Of a stretch of 64,000 bases of DNA, positions 14,789 through 28,700 are shown piece by piece (the first letter of the stretch is position 1; the number at the start of each line of letters is the position of its first letter). A program made the translations under genes and the position numbers. The stretch covers positions 14,165,764 to 14,229,763 of the forward strand of contig NC_092583.1 of the NCBI RefSeq assembly GCF_037975245.1, in the 5' to 3' direction. Under the pieces are notes generated by a model that made no database searches, had not been told where the DNA came from, and saw only the letters and a program-made list of their open reading frames with translations. The DNA is from Apostichopus japonicus (lineage: Eukaryota > Echinodermata > Holothuroidea > Aspidochirotida > Stichopodidae).

Positions 14789-15525
14789 CTGAAAAGAAAA
14801 GAAATGGAGGGAAAAATTAGAACTCTAAATACCATCTTTATGTTGGACAAATTTAAATTATTATAGTGCATAGGACAATAAATATATGCCTGTTTTTGAC
14901 ACACAAACAAAACATCCCAAAACTAAAGAAATTGAACAAATTGAACAAATATTCATTAATGTCCACATATTTTCACAATGAACTGGTTCATGGATTGAGA
15001 TATGTTACAGCGCTTTACAAAACCTTTGGAGATCTGCAAACAGGATGGACTGTGCATATCTACGACTCTGTCAGGACTGTTATGACAGTTACCTCTGCAT
15101 AAAGGCTGAAGGTCCTCGTTATTCCATCATTAATCAACCGCTATTTGCAGCATCTAGCTACCTACCATTTGATCAAGTTAAGGATTGCTGGAATACCAGC
15201 AGTCTACAGCATCTCGTGTACTATATAAGTACAAATCTATGCGAATACTTGAATGTTTGCTAAATGTGAACATGTCAGCCATTAAATAGGCCAGACAGAT
15301 TTAAAATCAATTTTGTCACTTTGAAATCATTGATTTTTTGCTCCATTTTTTCCCAAGCTGTGGAAAAGCTAACCACTGCTGTATGTAAGGTAAGAGTAGC
15401 TTATATGCAAACATGCATACTGCTGTAGAAGGATTCAGTGAATGTTAGAGCCCAAAACCATAGTCGCATTTCAGCACTACAATTACAAATCTATACTCCA
15501 AAAAATATGGAATGTTATACAATTA

Positions 15526-15771
15526 CTACTGGGACCGGGGCCCTGAATCAGGCAGCCCATTTGATTGACTCGGACAAAACTTAGTACCCTTTGAGATCAA
15601 GTAGTTATTTCCTGAAACGATCGGATAGATCAAGAAAGATATCAGTTCCTGTGTCTTGTAACCACCCGGCTCCTTCGTTTCACAAAGCGGCACAACGGTT
15701 TCAAACCAGTAAGCCGGTAGGACAATCAGACCCTGCTGCACATGGGTCTTCTTGACAACGGATACAACGAA
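15526..15771 (-). CDS. unrecognised exon-like ORF, possible last exon or transposon remnant
   Basis: On the minus strand an AG dinucleotide at 15772-15773 (ATTTAATAG) is followed by 81 open codons ending in TAG. The base composition is clearly richer in G+C than the surroundings and the codons look balanced. The product starts FVVSVVKKTHVQQGLIVLPA and ends LPDSGPRSQ. It has no in-frame ATG near its start, so it could only be an internal or 3' exon, or a decayed ORF. I recognise no domain. It lies in intron 2 on the same strand as the host gene. It could be an alternative 3' exon, but it lacks an obvious polyadenylation signal just downstream, and chance is not excluded. Confidence 0.25.
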   Translation of the reverse strand, partial: FVVSVVKKTHVQQGLIVLPAYWFETVVPLCETKEPGGYKTQELISFLIYPIVSGNNYLISKGTKFCPSQSNGLPDSGPRSQ

Positions 15772-17317
15772 CTATTAAATAGCCTAACATACTAAACCAT
15801 ACGTAAAGCATAGACTATACTACTATTATGTACATTGTATTTGAGATTGTTGGAAGTCTATGCATTTAAATGGCGATTGTTTGCTGCATTCCTAAATTTG
15901 CTACTTTAATGGAACAATGTTTAAATAAGTATCAAGACTCATATAAGCTGTCCTTCCTCCACCCCCTCCCCCACCCACCCCCTTCCCCATCAACAAATTC
16001 CTTGTATTTATATCATTGATAGAGATCTTTGGGCTGTCTTTAGTTTGCTTTTCTACTTCCCTTTTATATTACATATATAGTTAAAAGTTCACACGATCAC
16101 ACCAAAGAAGCTGTACACATCATAAATTCCCCCGATCAAAGTACTTCACCTAGATCGCATAGTTGTACATTGAAATGACAATTTTTATCAGTTTTCCTGC
16201 ATTTTTTCAATTTCTTGTTTATTTTATGTTGCACAAAATATCAACAGACTGTTTACTTTTTTGTGACATCATGACTGTAATCCATGACCTCATAGACCTG
16301 CACGAAGATAAATAAAATTTGCAATTAACACGAGAGAATACCAGTCGAAGCCTTGATCATACACTCTCAGAAATGTCTACCGGAGTCAAGTCGAGTCAGT
16401 TAATGAACATTCATAACCTAAATTGATTAAAGCTGCAAATCTTCCAGTTATTCGTTCTCACTTGCAGTCGCTGCGCTGTATGTTCCCGGAGTCTTTTCCA
16501 ACGTAATGATGTCAAAGTACACTGAGCTCTGCCCAATGAGGGAGGTCTTTATCATAATACTACGATTTGGCAGAAGCAGCCTTTGGGTATTCCTCCGCAA
16601 ACAACTCAAACTATAGAACATTGTTGACGAGATGAGTCACCCCCTGACACTGGTATAAAATGGCATAAAATAATAACAAACGAGGGAGATCAAAAGAGAG
16701 TCATATGGCTTTATAATAGGTCTATTGGACTGGAAGAGTTAGATTTTATAGAGAACGAGTAGTATACCCATTAACTCTGCTGCTTTAGGTCAAAATTTAA
16801 TATTAGAACTGTACTTTCATATGGACGTTAATTTCAAATTTGGACAAAATGTCATAATATGTCAGAGAAAAAGATGATATTGAAATTGACCTAGATGAGA
16901 GGAAAGGAGAGTCAGGGAGGGCAAATAGACTTTGTGATGAAATCGATTGTAAATAAACATTTAGAAGAATGAAAAGCGATTAATGGAACAAGTTTTATGA
17001 TGCCAATAATTGCCTTAAACCATGCGACATGGTCGCTTCAAGTTTGCTGTGTACATATATACTGTTTGCTAAAGTATTCATTCTACAATAGATCTATTTT
17101 TATCCGATGATTGTGATTCTTTTAATTGAGTACATGACAATGGTAACAATGACTCATACTTTGCAAGATTATTCATGTACTGTACATGAACTTCCCTGGC
17201 TACACAGTAAATTGTACCTGAAATTAAGTTAACAACTACAGATATTGAAGTGGCTATATGGCCACTTAAACTGTATCTTTAAGTATTTATATGTATTATT
17301 ATTATTATTATTATTAT

Positions 17318-17665
17318 AAAACATAACCACTAATTTTATTCTTTACTTCTTTTATTTATTTTTTATTTTTACAAAGCCAATAAATTTCTTTCGTTTTCTG
17401 GACATTAAGAAGTGTCAACGGTACAATAGAAAAGGGCATAAATGTTCAATGAAGTATTGATACTATTTTTAATACATAATTAATTTATTAATTATTAATT
17501 TTAATAATTATTCTAATTATTATTATTCTATTTATTTGGAAAAATTAGACCACAGTATTATTTGTAAAACATAACCACTAATTTTATTTTTTCATTTTTT
17601 TATATTTTTATTTCTTTATTCTTAATCCCAATTATTCTATTTATTTGGAAATATTAGACCACAGG
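17318..17665 (+). repeat. local AT-rich duplication
   Basis: The blocks AAAACATAACCACTAATTTT and TATTCTATTTATTTGGAAA..ATTAGACCACAG each occur twice (near 17319 and 17567; near 17523 and 17634). This shows a diverged tandem duplication, preceded by a short (TTA)n tract at about 17297-17316. Confidence 0.75.
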
Positions 17666-20600
17666 GCAGTGGAATGAGTTATTTTATATTTTCTATTGCA
17701 ACCACCACCTAATAGATGTCTGTTTCGTTTCAAATTACCTTGTGTTAATAAAACCCTATTTTCACAATACTCTAATATGAACCATTACAAATATAGAAAC
17801 ACAACTGCTATGGAACCCAACTCACGGATGTTTTGTGAAAAGGAAGTCAGGCTTTATTAACAATAACAGTTGAAAACATCGGTTAGGTATTGATTTTTTG
17901 TTACTTACGGTAGACAAGAAGAACCAAACTTGACCCAAAGAAACGTCTATTATTAAATTGTATTAATTTCTCTTATTTTTATGTATTTTTTGGTGCCAGT
18001 TTGGTTACTTCTCATACTTCTTTAAACACATTTACTCATTTCTGTAGTGGCAGAACGGGCTTTTCATAATTTTACGATTGGTATATACTTACAGATCTAG
18101 CATCTCCACGCTAGCTGTACGTTTTTTTTTCTTCTTTTTTTTTTAAAATAGTATTCATGCTTAAAGCTTTATGACTGAATTCATAGAAAACAGTAATAAA
18201 ACTGTCATATGAAGTCTCATCAATTACCAGACGAATTTCAAAATATTGCCAACGACTTTTCACGCCTATTATTAAAGAAATATTCCGCTCGTCATGCAGG
18301 CAAACAAAGACTCTCTTTAAGGCCTGCAACCTAAATGCATCTTATTAGCTTAAAGCAATTGCCTAAAAAGGCTCAAATCACGGTTGTACGCTGCCACTCA
18401 TAAATTTTATGGAATGATCCTACCAGAGAATCTGTAAAATGTGACAAGCGGCAAAAATGACTCAACATTGCAGGGTCGATCAGATATCGGTGCTACGGTC
18501 ATTTAATCTCTGAAACAGTTATTGCACTCCATTAACCTAAATGAGAACATAAAATATTAACGTAGTTTCATCATTGGTGATGGCACCAGGACGCCAATTT
18601 GTATTCTGGCTGTGTTTACACTGGGATACTGCTAATAGGTTCAACTTTATAGTATATCTCTGAGTGTCATAATAAAGTAAGAAGTATTTTTGTACAATAA
18701 AATGAAGGTTTAAATATTGTATCTTTACCATAAAGTAGAACAAACTTAAGGACTGCATGTGCCAGACCATGCATTATGGAAGTTTTGTAGGATTTTCAAG
18801 AGACCTGCTTAGTAATGTATTGACATTAGACATGTAGTTTGAATGAAGTACACAATGAACTACATTGTTTAAAACCTTATTATTAATTAATTCAGTATTA
18901 ATTAATCAAAAAATATTGCATTCACATTCTATAAATCTGATTGGGTTAAATTGTACTTGTGTACCTACGTAGATCTCATGCAAACCACACTCTTTCACAC
19001 TTGGTAATTTTCCTCATAAATAATTTTGGTAAAATTTATTTTTGCAATTTGCCAATGAGTTGATGTTCATTACTTAATTAGTACTAATTAAGGGTTAGAT
19101 TCAGTTCCAATCAATCTGACTGAAGTAAAGGTACTACAGTAGAGTTTGCTGTATGTATGAATCTTGCAAAATGTTTTATTTAAATATCTTAAAATTTAGC
19201 AATTTTCTTCAAAGATGCTTCAATTTTAACAGCTCTGTCTTTACTTCGATTGCTTCCAAAACAGAGGGCTTTACATTTGGCCTCACACACCCCACACCGC
19301 CCCCACCTTTCCCACTGCCCTTAATACTGCCAAACAACTGCACCCTAATTTATCCATAGCAAAGGAGCATGTGTAATTCATTCAAATTGGAATAGCAAAT
19401 CTTCATTATATTCTGCAAATACAATGGCAATATGGAACACACATGGCTAAAATTAATTTCTGAATAAAATTTCATTAGATTTTGCAATTTTTCTCATAAA
19501 GACCAATTATCTTCATTCGACGATTCAATAAAAAAAATCCCTTATTTACATAAACGTCCTTTAAAACAGGCCAAACATTTTAATTCGCAAGAGACCCTTT
19601 AAATCTGCCTTGCACCCTTATATAAGGATTTCTAATATTAGTTTGCTTTGTGATAATAACATTGATATGTTGAACTCCTCTCCGCGCAAAGTGCTTCATT
19701 TCACACTCGGCTGAAGTAAATAAAACAGTACACACATCTTGGCTGCACTCTGAAGTGCAAGCTGCCTCCACCAAGACTGACGACATCTCGTCTCTCTCTC
19801 TCTCCTCCCTCCCATTTCTCAATATATATTGCAAACATATCCAGAGAGAATTGTTAGACATTCACAGCCGTAAACTACCAACAACATAGCCAAACAGGCA
19901 CCAACAGTAATTGATTTCCTTTCATGAGTACAGTCAATAGCTATTGGCATATTTGTCGGATTTGCAAAAGATCATAAAATGTTGACAGAGAACAGAATTT
20001 TTTTTTGAGTCTGTTGCCTTTAGATTCATCTTGACCTTGTAAACAGAGTTAAGCGCTAGAGATGGCTGGTTCTTTCATACTTGAATGCATGGCCATACCT
20101 CGATATGGGATTTACTACTATGCAGCTCAAAGACCAGAAGGACAAAATGTGTAGATAAGGTTAACAGACGCTAGTGGTGATGCACAAATATAGTGAACTT
20201 GGAGGACAATTAAAAAACATAAATGCTAAAAGTAAAAGTAATATATTAAAATGAAATATCAAAAAATGACTCAGATCTCACATCGCGCTATTCTTTGAGC
20301 GAAGAATTGACATTCAGAAAAATACACAAACAGTTGATAGCAGCTTTTTTTTAAAACCTGAATGACATTTTGCTTGTAAGTACAGTATGCAATAATATTA
20401 CTGATCCTTTCTTTTCACATTTTTGCTTAAGTTTCCTGAAGTTTTATAATTATTAGAAACTGGTCGGCTTCCTACTTTTATAATCACATCATACCAACAA
20501 CAATAAAATACTTAAAACTTGAAAGCTTTGGTCAAAGGAGAAAATAAAGTCTTACTTCTGTAGTTGTGAAGGTGTTCATTAATCTTCCTTTTTTCACAAA

Positions 20601-21400
20601 TATCATGATTCTTAAGTCATTTCTTGGCTGATTGACCAAAAAGGAGCAGAATATATAGTGTATATATATGACTTTATTTGAAGACCTCATGTAAACTGCA
20701 ACTGTTTTATCATGGCTACAGATCAAGAGTTATTTAGATGTTGCCAATTTACAGTAAAGGTATGTTTAAATTTGAACTTTATCTCGGGTGTTCCATTCAC
20801 CAAGTCAATCAATCAGAGCCCGTAATATATTGTGTAAATTAAATAATTAGCTCATTATTACTGTAAATGTAGTAAAAAATTATATTGCCATAAAATAAAA
20901 TCCAGAAAATTCATAACCTATTCTGTATTTTTATTTACAATTTTAAAAGACTACAAAATGAGGGACAAAGATATAATTAGATATTAGCTTACCTTACAGT
21001 CTATCAAACTAACACAAAAGTATAGCTCTGCACATGCATAATTACATAGTAACCATACTGTATATCCATATACATCTAGCCGCCATGTATTAAAGTCACA
21101 ATAAAGCAACAAACCAACATCTGAAATGATGAGCACATCATTTATACAAGCCCCAAATTCTTAATCAGCAAAAAAACATGTCAGTTGTAGCTGATGGCTG
21201 AAAATGCAGAAACATTGTTCAATCTGTGTCTAATTGCATAACAGACTGACAGTTTCAATCAATCTGTTACAAAGAACACACTACATTAATGGAGGCGGGA
21301 AAAGGAGAGCCCTAACAGTTACCATGACAACGCTTCTAAGATGACGTTACTGCCAAACTGTCTGATTGAATCGAGTCACCGATGGCTACATTTATCGTAA

Positions 21401-21500
21401 TTATATACAGCGTAATAAGCACTAATTTTGTCGTGAAAGTTTACCCAAATAATATACAGCGTAATAAGCACTAATTTTGTTGTGAATGTTTACCCCAATA
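21401..21500 (+). repeat. ~50-bp tandem duplication
   Basis: Two adjacent copies of a unit containing ATACAGCGTAATAAGCACTA and ATTTTGT(C/T)GTGAA(A/T)GTTTACCC. They differ at only a few positions, so the duplication is recent. Confidence 0.85.
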
Positions 21501-21810
21501 TAAAGGTACTTAATAAAAGGGATATGTATAAATACATTGAATTGTGACACAGAGTAACTTTTGTCCTTTTTTCAGCTTTACCCTTAAAGAAGAAGCATAT
21601 TTTTTTCTTGGATGGGAGGGGGGCATTTTCTTTTCTTTCTTTTTTCTCTCAGTTTCTCTTTATAACCCATGCACAGCATCATCAATTCATGACATCTCTC
21701 AAATTTGATTCATGTGAACAAAATCCACAGAAAGCAAAAACAAAGAATTAAGATAAAAGTTGTTTTTTTTCGGTCGTTTTTTTCCTTCTGTTCCTTTAAA
21801 TTTACTTTAT

Positions 21811-21872
21811 GTGTAAAAGTAAGAGGGCCTCATTCTCTAACACAGGCTCTTTAGTGGATAAGCCCTTTGCTC
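21811..21872 (+). repeat. fragment of the hammerhead-associated repeat family
   Basis: TGTGTAAAAGTAAG..GGCCT matches the flank of the hammerhead-like copy at 54415, and CAGGCTCTTTAGTGGATAAGC matches, in reverse complement, the flank of the copy at 40662. The ribozyme-like core itself is missing, so this is a deleted relative. Confidence 0.55.
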
Positions 21873-22859
21873 ACAGTTTTTTATTTTTTTATTTTAAATT
21901 TACTTTATATCAGGTACACTTTGTAGTTCATGTTGTACTGCTATTTAATACATTGATAAAACTCAAACAAGGATATATATTTAGATAATGGAATTCACAC
22001 ACTCTTCCCACCAACCCTCTGCATCTCGCACCACTTCCTTTAAACATTTCCGTTAACCAAGTACTTTACTGTTCTTATTGTATTCTTCATCAAACCAGAG
22101 AACTATAATGCTGCAGTCATCGGTGGATGATTTAATTTTCTATGACAAAAACAACCGGAAGATTTTAAGTGTTAACTATTTAACACCTAATTAATAGATA
22201 CTTCAAAAACAAACCTTTCAACTTACAGCTCATCCATGCTTTAAGAGAGTGGGTGCTTAAAATATCCAGCAACAAAAGAATGAAATGAAGTAATAAATCC
22301 CAATTTCAGAACCGATTCTGTAACACTCTCTGGAGCAGAAAGAATAAAACTCCATCCACTCTTGTTGATCGCACATGCCATCTTTACACTAACTCCAATG
22401 CAGGTTTGTGGTCAGCACTGACTGATGTATCAGCCAGGACTGAAGCAGCGTCCCATGGTGAATTCCTGTGGTTCTGGATGTTATCAAACTTGCATCAATA
22501 AATGCCATTAGAAGGGGACACATTACTATAAACAATAATCCCTTCCCTTTTCTGAGACCCATGATCCAAACCATTGTGGTGGACTCAAAAACTGAGCATT
22601 CTAGAATCAAAGATGGTGGGGGGGGGGCAAAGAAAGGGCTCATTTCATATTTTGATTTATCACCTGTGTCTTATAACTTGTGCAATTTCAACTTGGATAT
22701 TTTTCAATAGCAGTTAGGCATATATATGGGTGGTGTTTTTATACATGAGAGCATGTATGCTGCATGATTGACCAACTTGAAAGTGTTGTGTGAAATAAAG
22801 GTCTAGCTGTTATCATGTGTCTTGTTACAGACTATCATACTGCGAGTTGATTCCAACCC

Positions 22860-23330
22860 ATATAACCAACAAATAGTATTATGTGTACTTGCATACTCAT
22901 AGCTTTTGCTGCTATTAGTTTAATGTGTATTTATGTAAGTAGCTTTTTCTGCTATTAGTATGTGTATAATTTACATGCTCATAGCTTTTAATGCTATCAG
23001 TTATGTGTATTTACAGCTTTTGCTGCTATTTAGTATAATGTGTATTTATATACTCATAGCTTTTGCTGCTATTAGTATGTTTATTTATAGCTTTTGCTGC
23101 TATTAGTATCATGTGTATTTATATAAGTAGCATATTCTGCTATTGCTAAGTGTGTGTATAATTTACATACTCATAGCATTTACTGCTATCAGTTATGTGT
23201 ACTAAATTCTTTTGTTGCTATTAGTATGTGCTTTCACTGCTATCAGTTATGTGTATTTATAGCATTTACTGCTATTACTATAATGTATATTTATATACTC
23301 ATAGCTTTTACTTAGCACTATCAATATAAT
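22860..23330 (+). repeat. degenerate minisatellite of about 40-60 bp units
   Basis: At least eight imperfect repeats built from CATAGCTTTTGCTGCTATTA, GTATAATGTGTATTTATA and TACTCATAGC. Unit length varies through internal deletions. No coding capacity. Confidence 0.85.
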
Positions 23331-25347
23331 GAGTATAAATATGTACTCATTGTGCATAAATACGCTGCATATCGTTGCATGATAAGGAATAATAACATCA
23401 AGTTCATTTTCATAGAATTTATTCTACAATTTTGCTTCAGAGGTTCATGTTCATCCTATGCATGAGCTGAATCCGAACCATTATTGGGTTTATATACCAA
23501 AATCGTTCTGATTCCAATGCTGAACTCTGAACCCATGCATGTAACTGGCCCATGAAAAGTAGTTATGCACAACGTTAAGCAACCGCATATGCATGTGGTA
23601 GAAGCCAAATGCCATGTAACCTACACTTCTCATTGGCATGGCTGTCCAATTGATAGGTTTTGTAATTACAATTTACAATTTGGAAGACTATTTCAGATGA
23701 GAAAAATGTGGGTTTCCCACTGGATCAAAACCCCACCTAACTCTCACTGGCCAGATATTACTAGGACCCACCCAACCTACATGATGCCCTGTTGCATTGC
23801 TTCTTATGTCACTGCTTTTTGGGATCAGTGTTTGATCCAGGTCATACCCTGGCAAATTACAAATGATCCTTAGTGGTGATATTCATGGAATACAAAGCTG
23901 GAAGTTTCACAACCATGAACAATAACCCTGTTTACCAAAGTAATAAATCTTCTCCCTTTGATACAAAGGGGGAAAATGCTCATCAAAATATGAATGCTAA
24001 TTCATAGACAGATAATCAGTGTATTTGATCCCATCTGCATATAAATACTACATGGTCCATGCTTCTAATGCTGCATCCATGCCCTTTAAATAGTCTGCAC
24101 AATTATTATTTGATTCATTAGATGCTCCATTGTAAATCTTCAATATAGGAATCAGAAAATAAATTTCATTCTGAAAGTGTTGTTACAAGAAGGGCACCGT
24201 TTCTAATCATTTTGGGGTGATTCATGAAATACATTTCATGATATTGAATTAATATATCAATTTGTTAAAAGAAAGTCAATAATTAACTATAAATTTTGTC
24301 GGCTCTCCTGACGCATACAGACCACATCATTTACATAAAACTTTTGCTGTGAAATTTAATGCATTTACCTGAAAATCACCAACAATATGTCACATGGCAT
24401 GATTTATGAATTCATACTGAAAGGATTACAGCATTCATTATGCAAACCCTACTCCATGTAATTGATAGCTTATAATTTTTTCCTATCTTTTTTTTTTCCG
24501 TCAATCTTCTTCATATCTGCTCAAAACGCAAATTTGCATTCACCACCATGAATGATAACGCTGTTTATAGGGTAATAAATCTTCTACTCTTTAATACGAA
24601 AAAATATGCACGTCAAATTATTAATTATGTATTTCCATCGATTCTCTGCTTGAGTCTGCTGCTATAACATTATCCATAGTTCAAAGTGCTGTAGTACTGT
24701 AATGTAAAGTTTTTATTATCATTCGCCCGAGGCAATATATATACTGGGCACTATGGTTGGAATGAGATACGGTAATGGACGGAGCATTGCTAATGTAGAT
24801 ATCACAGAAATCTGATCTGTCAAAGGAATACATTTAAAGCACTAATCCAAACTACAGGAGAATTAACATACAATATTTCACATACCAAACTTGAAAAGCC
24901 TTGACAAACATTTCTTAGCACGGAGCCCAATACATGGATCCATTTCATAAAAGATGGTGTTATCTTACAACCGGAGAAATATTTTGACGGTTCAGAATTA
25001 AGCCCGAACAAATTTAATGAACCTGTTTCTTGAAATCTGAAACCAACTCAAAGTACATTGCCATATAAGAATATGCTGCAAAAGAAAGCCACATTCTGAA
25101 CAGATTTTGTCAAAATCTGAAGGTATTCTAAGAGATTTCACAGAGTGGATAGTATATGGACAGGAAAGACAATGTACAGTAGTGATGTCATAAAGAAAAG
25201 AAATTGTTTACTTGGTAGTTTTGGCATGTTGTTAGTGTATACTTACATGGTAACATTGTAAATATTTAAATCATTGAATTCTTACACCAGGATTCATGTC
25301 ACAAGAAACCATAATGATGTGCTGCACTGTTCAAAGCCGATGATAAC

Positions 25348-25713
25348 TTATAGGCATTGAAGACTGCTCCAAACCGCGTGCCGCGCTCTGAAAAAGTTAA
25401 CTTTCCGTTGCTTGCAAGTGAAGTTTTTTTCTTGTCGCTTCAAAATGCAGACAGTAATGAAACGTGATACCTTGTTAACTTTTATCTAGACCTGAGATTT
25501 CCATCGCTGCTATGTGCACTGTGTTGTGGGTATTGACCGCAGCTGTATGTATTGACTGTACACTAGTGTCTAATTACCGGCGGTAGCAAGCTGTGTGTGT
25601 ATTTTCTGGGATCGATGGTGGTGTCTTTAACACTTCTGTTACACCTCATTTGAAACTAAGTTAGATTACCGGCATTAGACGTTTCTTTGTGCACGAGTCT
25701 TTACACCCTTTAA
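25348..25713 (-). mobile_element. TTAA-flanked MITE copy C (reverse orientation)
   Basis: Starts TTATAGGCATTGAAGACTGC (one TTAA decayed to TTAT) and ends GAGTCTTTACACCCTTTAA, about 366 bp. It has the same internal landmarks as the copies at 5523 and 8078, in reverse complement. No ORF. Confidence 0.82.
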
Positions 25714-28700
25714 CATTAATGAAATGTTTTTAACTGCAAGATTTCTTCGTTGGGACTTAAACATGCATTCATTGACCCCTTTTTGACCATCTGTGTTCTC
25801 ACAAAAACAAATATAATTCTAATATTCAAATTAAAATATGTATAGGTGTGTCTACTATGAATGTGTCATGTAAGGATATACAGTACATAAGGGACAATGG
25901 TGTTCTACTATACAAAATCCATACACATAGGAAACAGTGTTGCACTTCCAGTACTATGCAACCCAACCAGCTATTATATTTCCCATATCTCTGCTGAAAG
26001 CCCAATGGTAACTACTATATTTCTTGCCTTCTACAAAGAATTTCCCTCAACTGAGTGACAGATCCAAGTAGGATCCAATCTGGAACTGACTATGACCCTC
26101 CAAAAATATTATGAACAAAATTTAAATTTGGCTTATATATTACTGGTAAATTCATATTACTGGTAAATTTGTACCATCACACACTGCAGTACCTAGCTGA
26201 GAATATTACCAGCATTACAGTATACACAGGGTATCGGATTTTGGCAAACTCCTCTAGTTGACAACTCATATTATCTCCAAGTATCAAGATGACACAAAAT
26301 ATACCTGACATCTTTATATGACATATTAATTTCTTTAATAGTTTAACAACTATAAATGAACCTATGACTGGTATAAACCCTTCAAGCTGCATTTATTTCA
26401 AAATGAAAGCGTTTACAGTTTCTGTTTTTATCATAACGCTAGCTAGTTAGTTAATATCTATAACAGAATGAGACAACCATTAACAACATTACCATAAAAC
26501 ATCTCATCCAGACCTCCCAGCAGTCAGCGTCCCTATTCCCTGTGGTCTCTAATAGACTCTTCTTTCTTATGTTATTTGTTCCCAATGCTTCATTTTAATA
26601 TGCTTCAACCGATGCTGTCATATGATGTACAGGGCATATTAAATGCAAATATCAAACTCTCCATATATCGTTCATCCCCTTACACCGTTCCTGTATATAA
26701 CCAACCGTGCTGCGCTGCTCATGTTCACTGTCTCACGATTTATGGTTTAATGCATGGATATGATTAATGAGAAAGTTACGAGGAATGTGCTCTCTGAGAG
26801 ACTACTTTAACCCAAAGTCATATCTACATGAGCATGTTTGTTTTGTTGCCATGCGTAGGTACTGCAGACTTGCTTCAAGTCTACCCTCAAGAATGGTGAA
26901 TGAAATGTAAAGTAGCATGTCAACATTATATTAAATGAGCACTGCTGTAGGTTATAACTCAAAATTAACCAATGAAATGTTTGCTTTGCTTGGGGAAGGG
27001 GGTAGGGGTGATCATTATTTTCTCAACAATTATCCCGAGCATATATATATATATGAATTCAAAGATCATGTGTAACAGATACTGACTTATATTAACTGCT
27101 AAAATATTTGAAATAATTTCATTGAAGATTTTGAAAAAACCTTCATGTTTCATGCTGCTGAGGATAATCCTGCAAATAATTGTCCTCAATTTTGACGTTT
27201 GCAAAAATGATCAAGAAAACTTTCGGATCAATTTTGACCCGGCATTGAGAATGGCCAAATGTCTACCAGGGGTTAGAAATGTCTAGCCAGGTTTAATTAA
27301 CTGGAAAGCCTTAAATGGATTTGATTCAATTATCGTTTTTCGAACAAGAATTCTAATACGATGACAATGTCAATAATGTTCGACTTTTGAAAATTATATA
27401 TGAGTAGGACTTGCCGTGCAAAAGGATATTTCTCATGACAAAATTTTGTAGTGATGTTTTACAGTGCTTCACATAATTGCCCACATGACTAGTGCTCATA
27501 TATATCATAAGCACTATAGTATAGCTTATAATACAAACGTGGCCAAAGAAATGTATTGCTGTTTCAGTACTGATGCAGCCATGCAGGATACACATACAAT
27601 TATAAATGGCGTATAAAACAACATTTGGAAAAATGGAAAAATGGAAGTACCTGGTTCCCATGCTTTTAAACGAATAAAATCCCAGACCTTTTCAATACCA
27701 AACCTTGTCTTAGAATATACTATGAAGCTTACACACTAAATGATTCATACCTACAGTAATGCTTGGCTACCTACAGGAAGCCTTACTACTCTTTCAAAAT
27801 GACATGCTTTAACCATATCTTTTCACCAGTTTGATTTATGCCGTTAAATTCTTAAACTTCTTTAAAATCTTGCTTGTGTAAGTCAAATTAGTCAAACATA
27901 TAATCAAGAGAGAGAAGTGTTCAAGTAAGGATTTCACTCTCTGAGACATTACAGCTTTATTTAATATAAATTTTAGCAATGAACATAGGGAATAATTTGC
28001 ATGGTGAGGTCGTTCGGAGAACTACTTTAGAAGATTCTTCATAGATTTAACAATTTTGGGGCTACAATGACTTGAATGCATTTTACTTCTCCATTTCAAA
28101 TATAGTCAACAATGAACTATGTAATAATCTTCCCATGCATAAAAACTTGAAGAAAAGACTAATTCAATTTTCCAACATTCTCTGCAGAATCTTTTGAAAT
28201 TGCCAGATGTTCTCTGGGCTGTCGATAGCGTTGCACATGACTAGTTTTCAAATTTCATTTCCAGAGCGAAAAAGTTATTTTGTATTCTTTAGCTGATAGC
28301 TCCTAGTAGCTGAATCTGGTAGAATACACTGTAAATGATTGACATGTGATGACCAGCTGCCCTCACTGCTGAAAGCACCATATCATCAGGGATGAAGCTA
28401 CCATTAGCCTGTAACATGATACGAGAGGTGTTTTTGCCTTGCATCTATCAAGACATGTTTACATTGTTTCAAAGAATTCCTATAAATATAATATAGGATT
28501 AGGAAGCAATATGGACAGCTGTAATAAATTCTCATATTGTCAGATGATGACGAAGGCATGCTTGCAAGAGATGAAACTTTCAAATTATTACCGGTAAATT
28601 GAAGGTGAGATAGGTTGTAAAAGTAACCCGAGTTCATTATTGCTGGAAACCGGACACCGATGTGAATATATTTCAATACCCTCGTGATGAGAATACACAC

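Noticed and set aside
16440-16560. Exon-like minus-strand piece (LRWKRLREHTAQRLQ) with a GTGAGA donor and nearby ATTGG
   Set aside because: Only about 30 codons without an ATG or acceptor, phase-incompatible options remain, and there is no homology. Chance seems likelier than a third promoter.
19580-19861. 93-codon minus-strand ORF with a true ATG (MSNNSLW..)
   Set aside because: Somewhat richer in G+C, but it includes a GA simple repeat and no domain or splice signal is evident.
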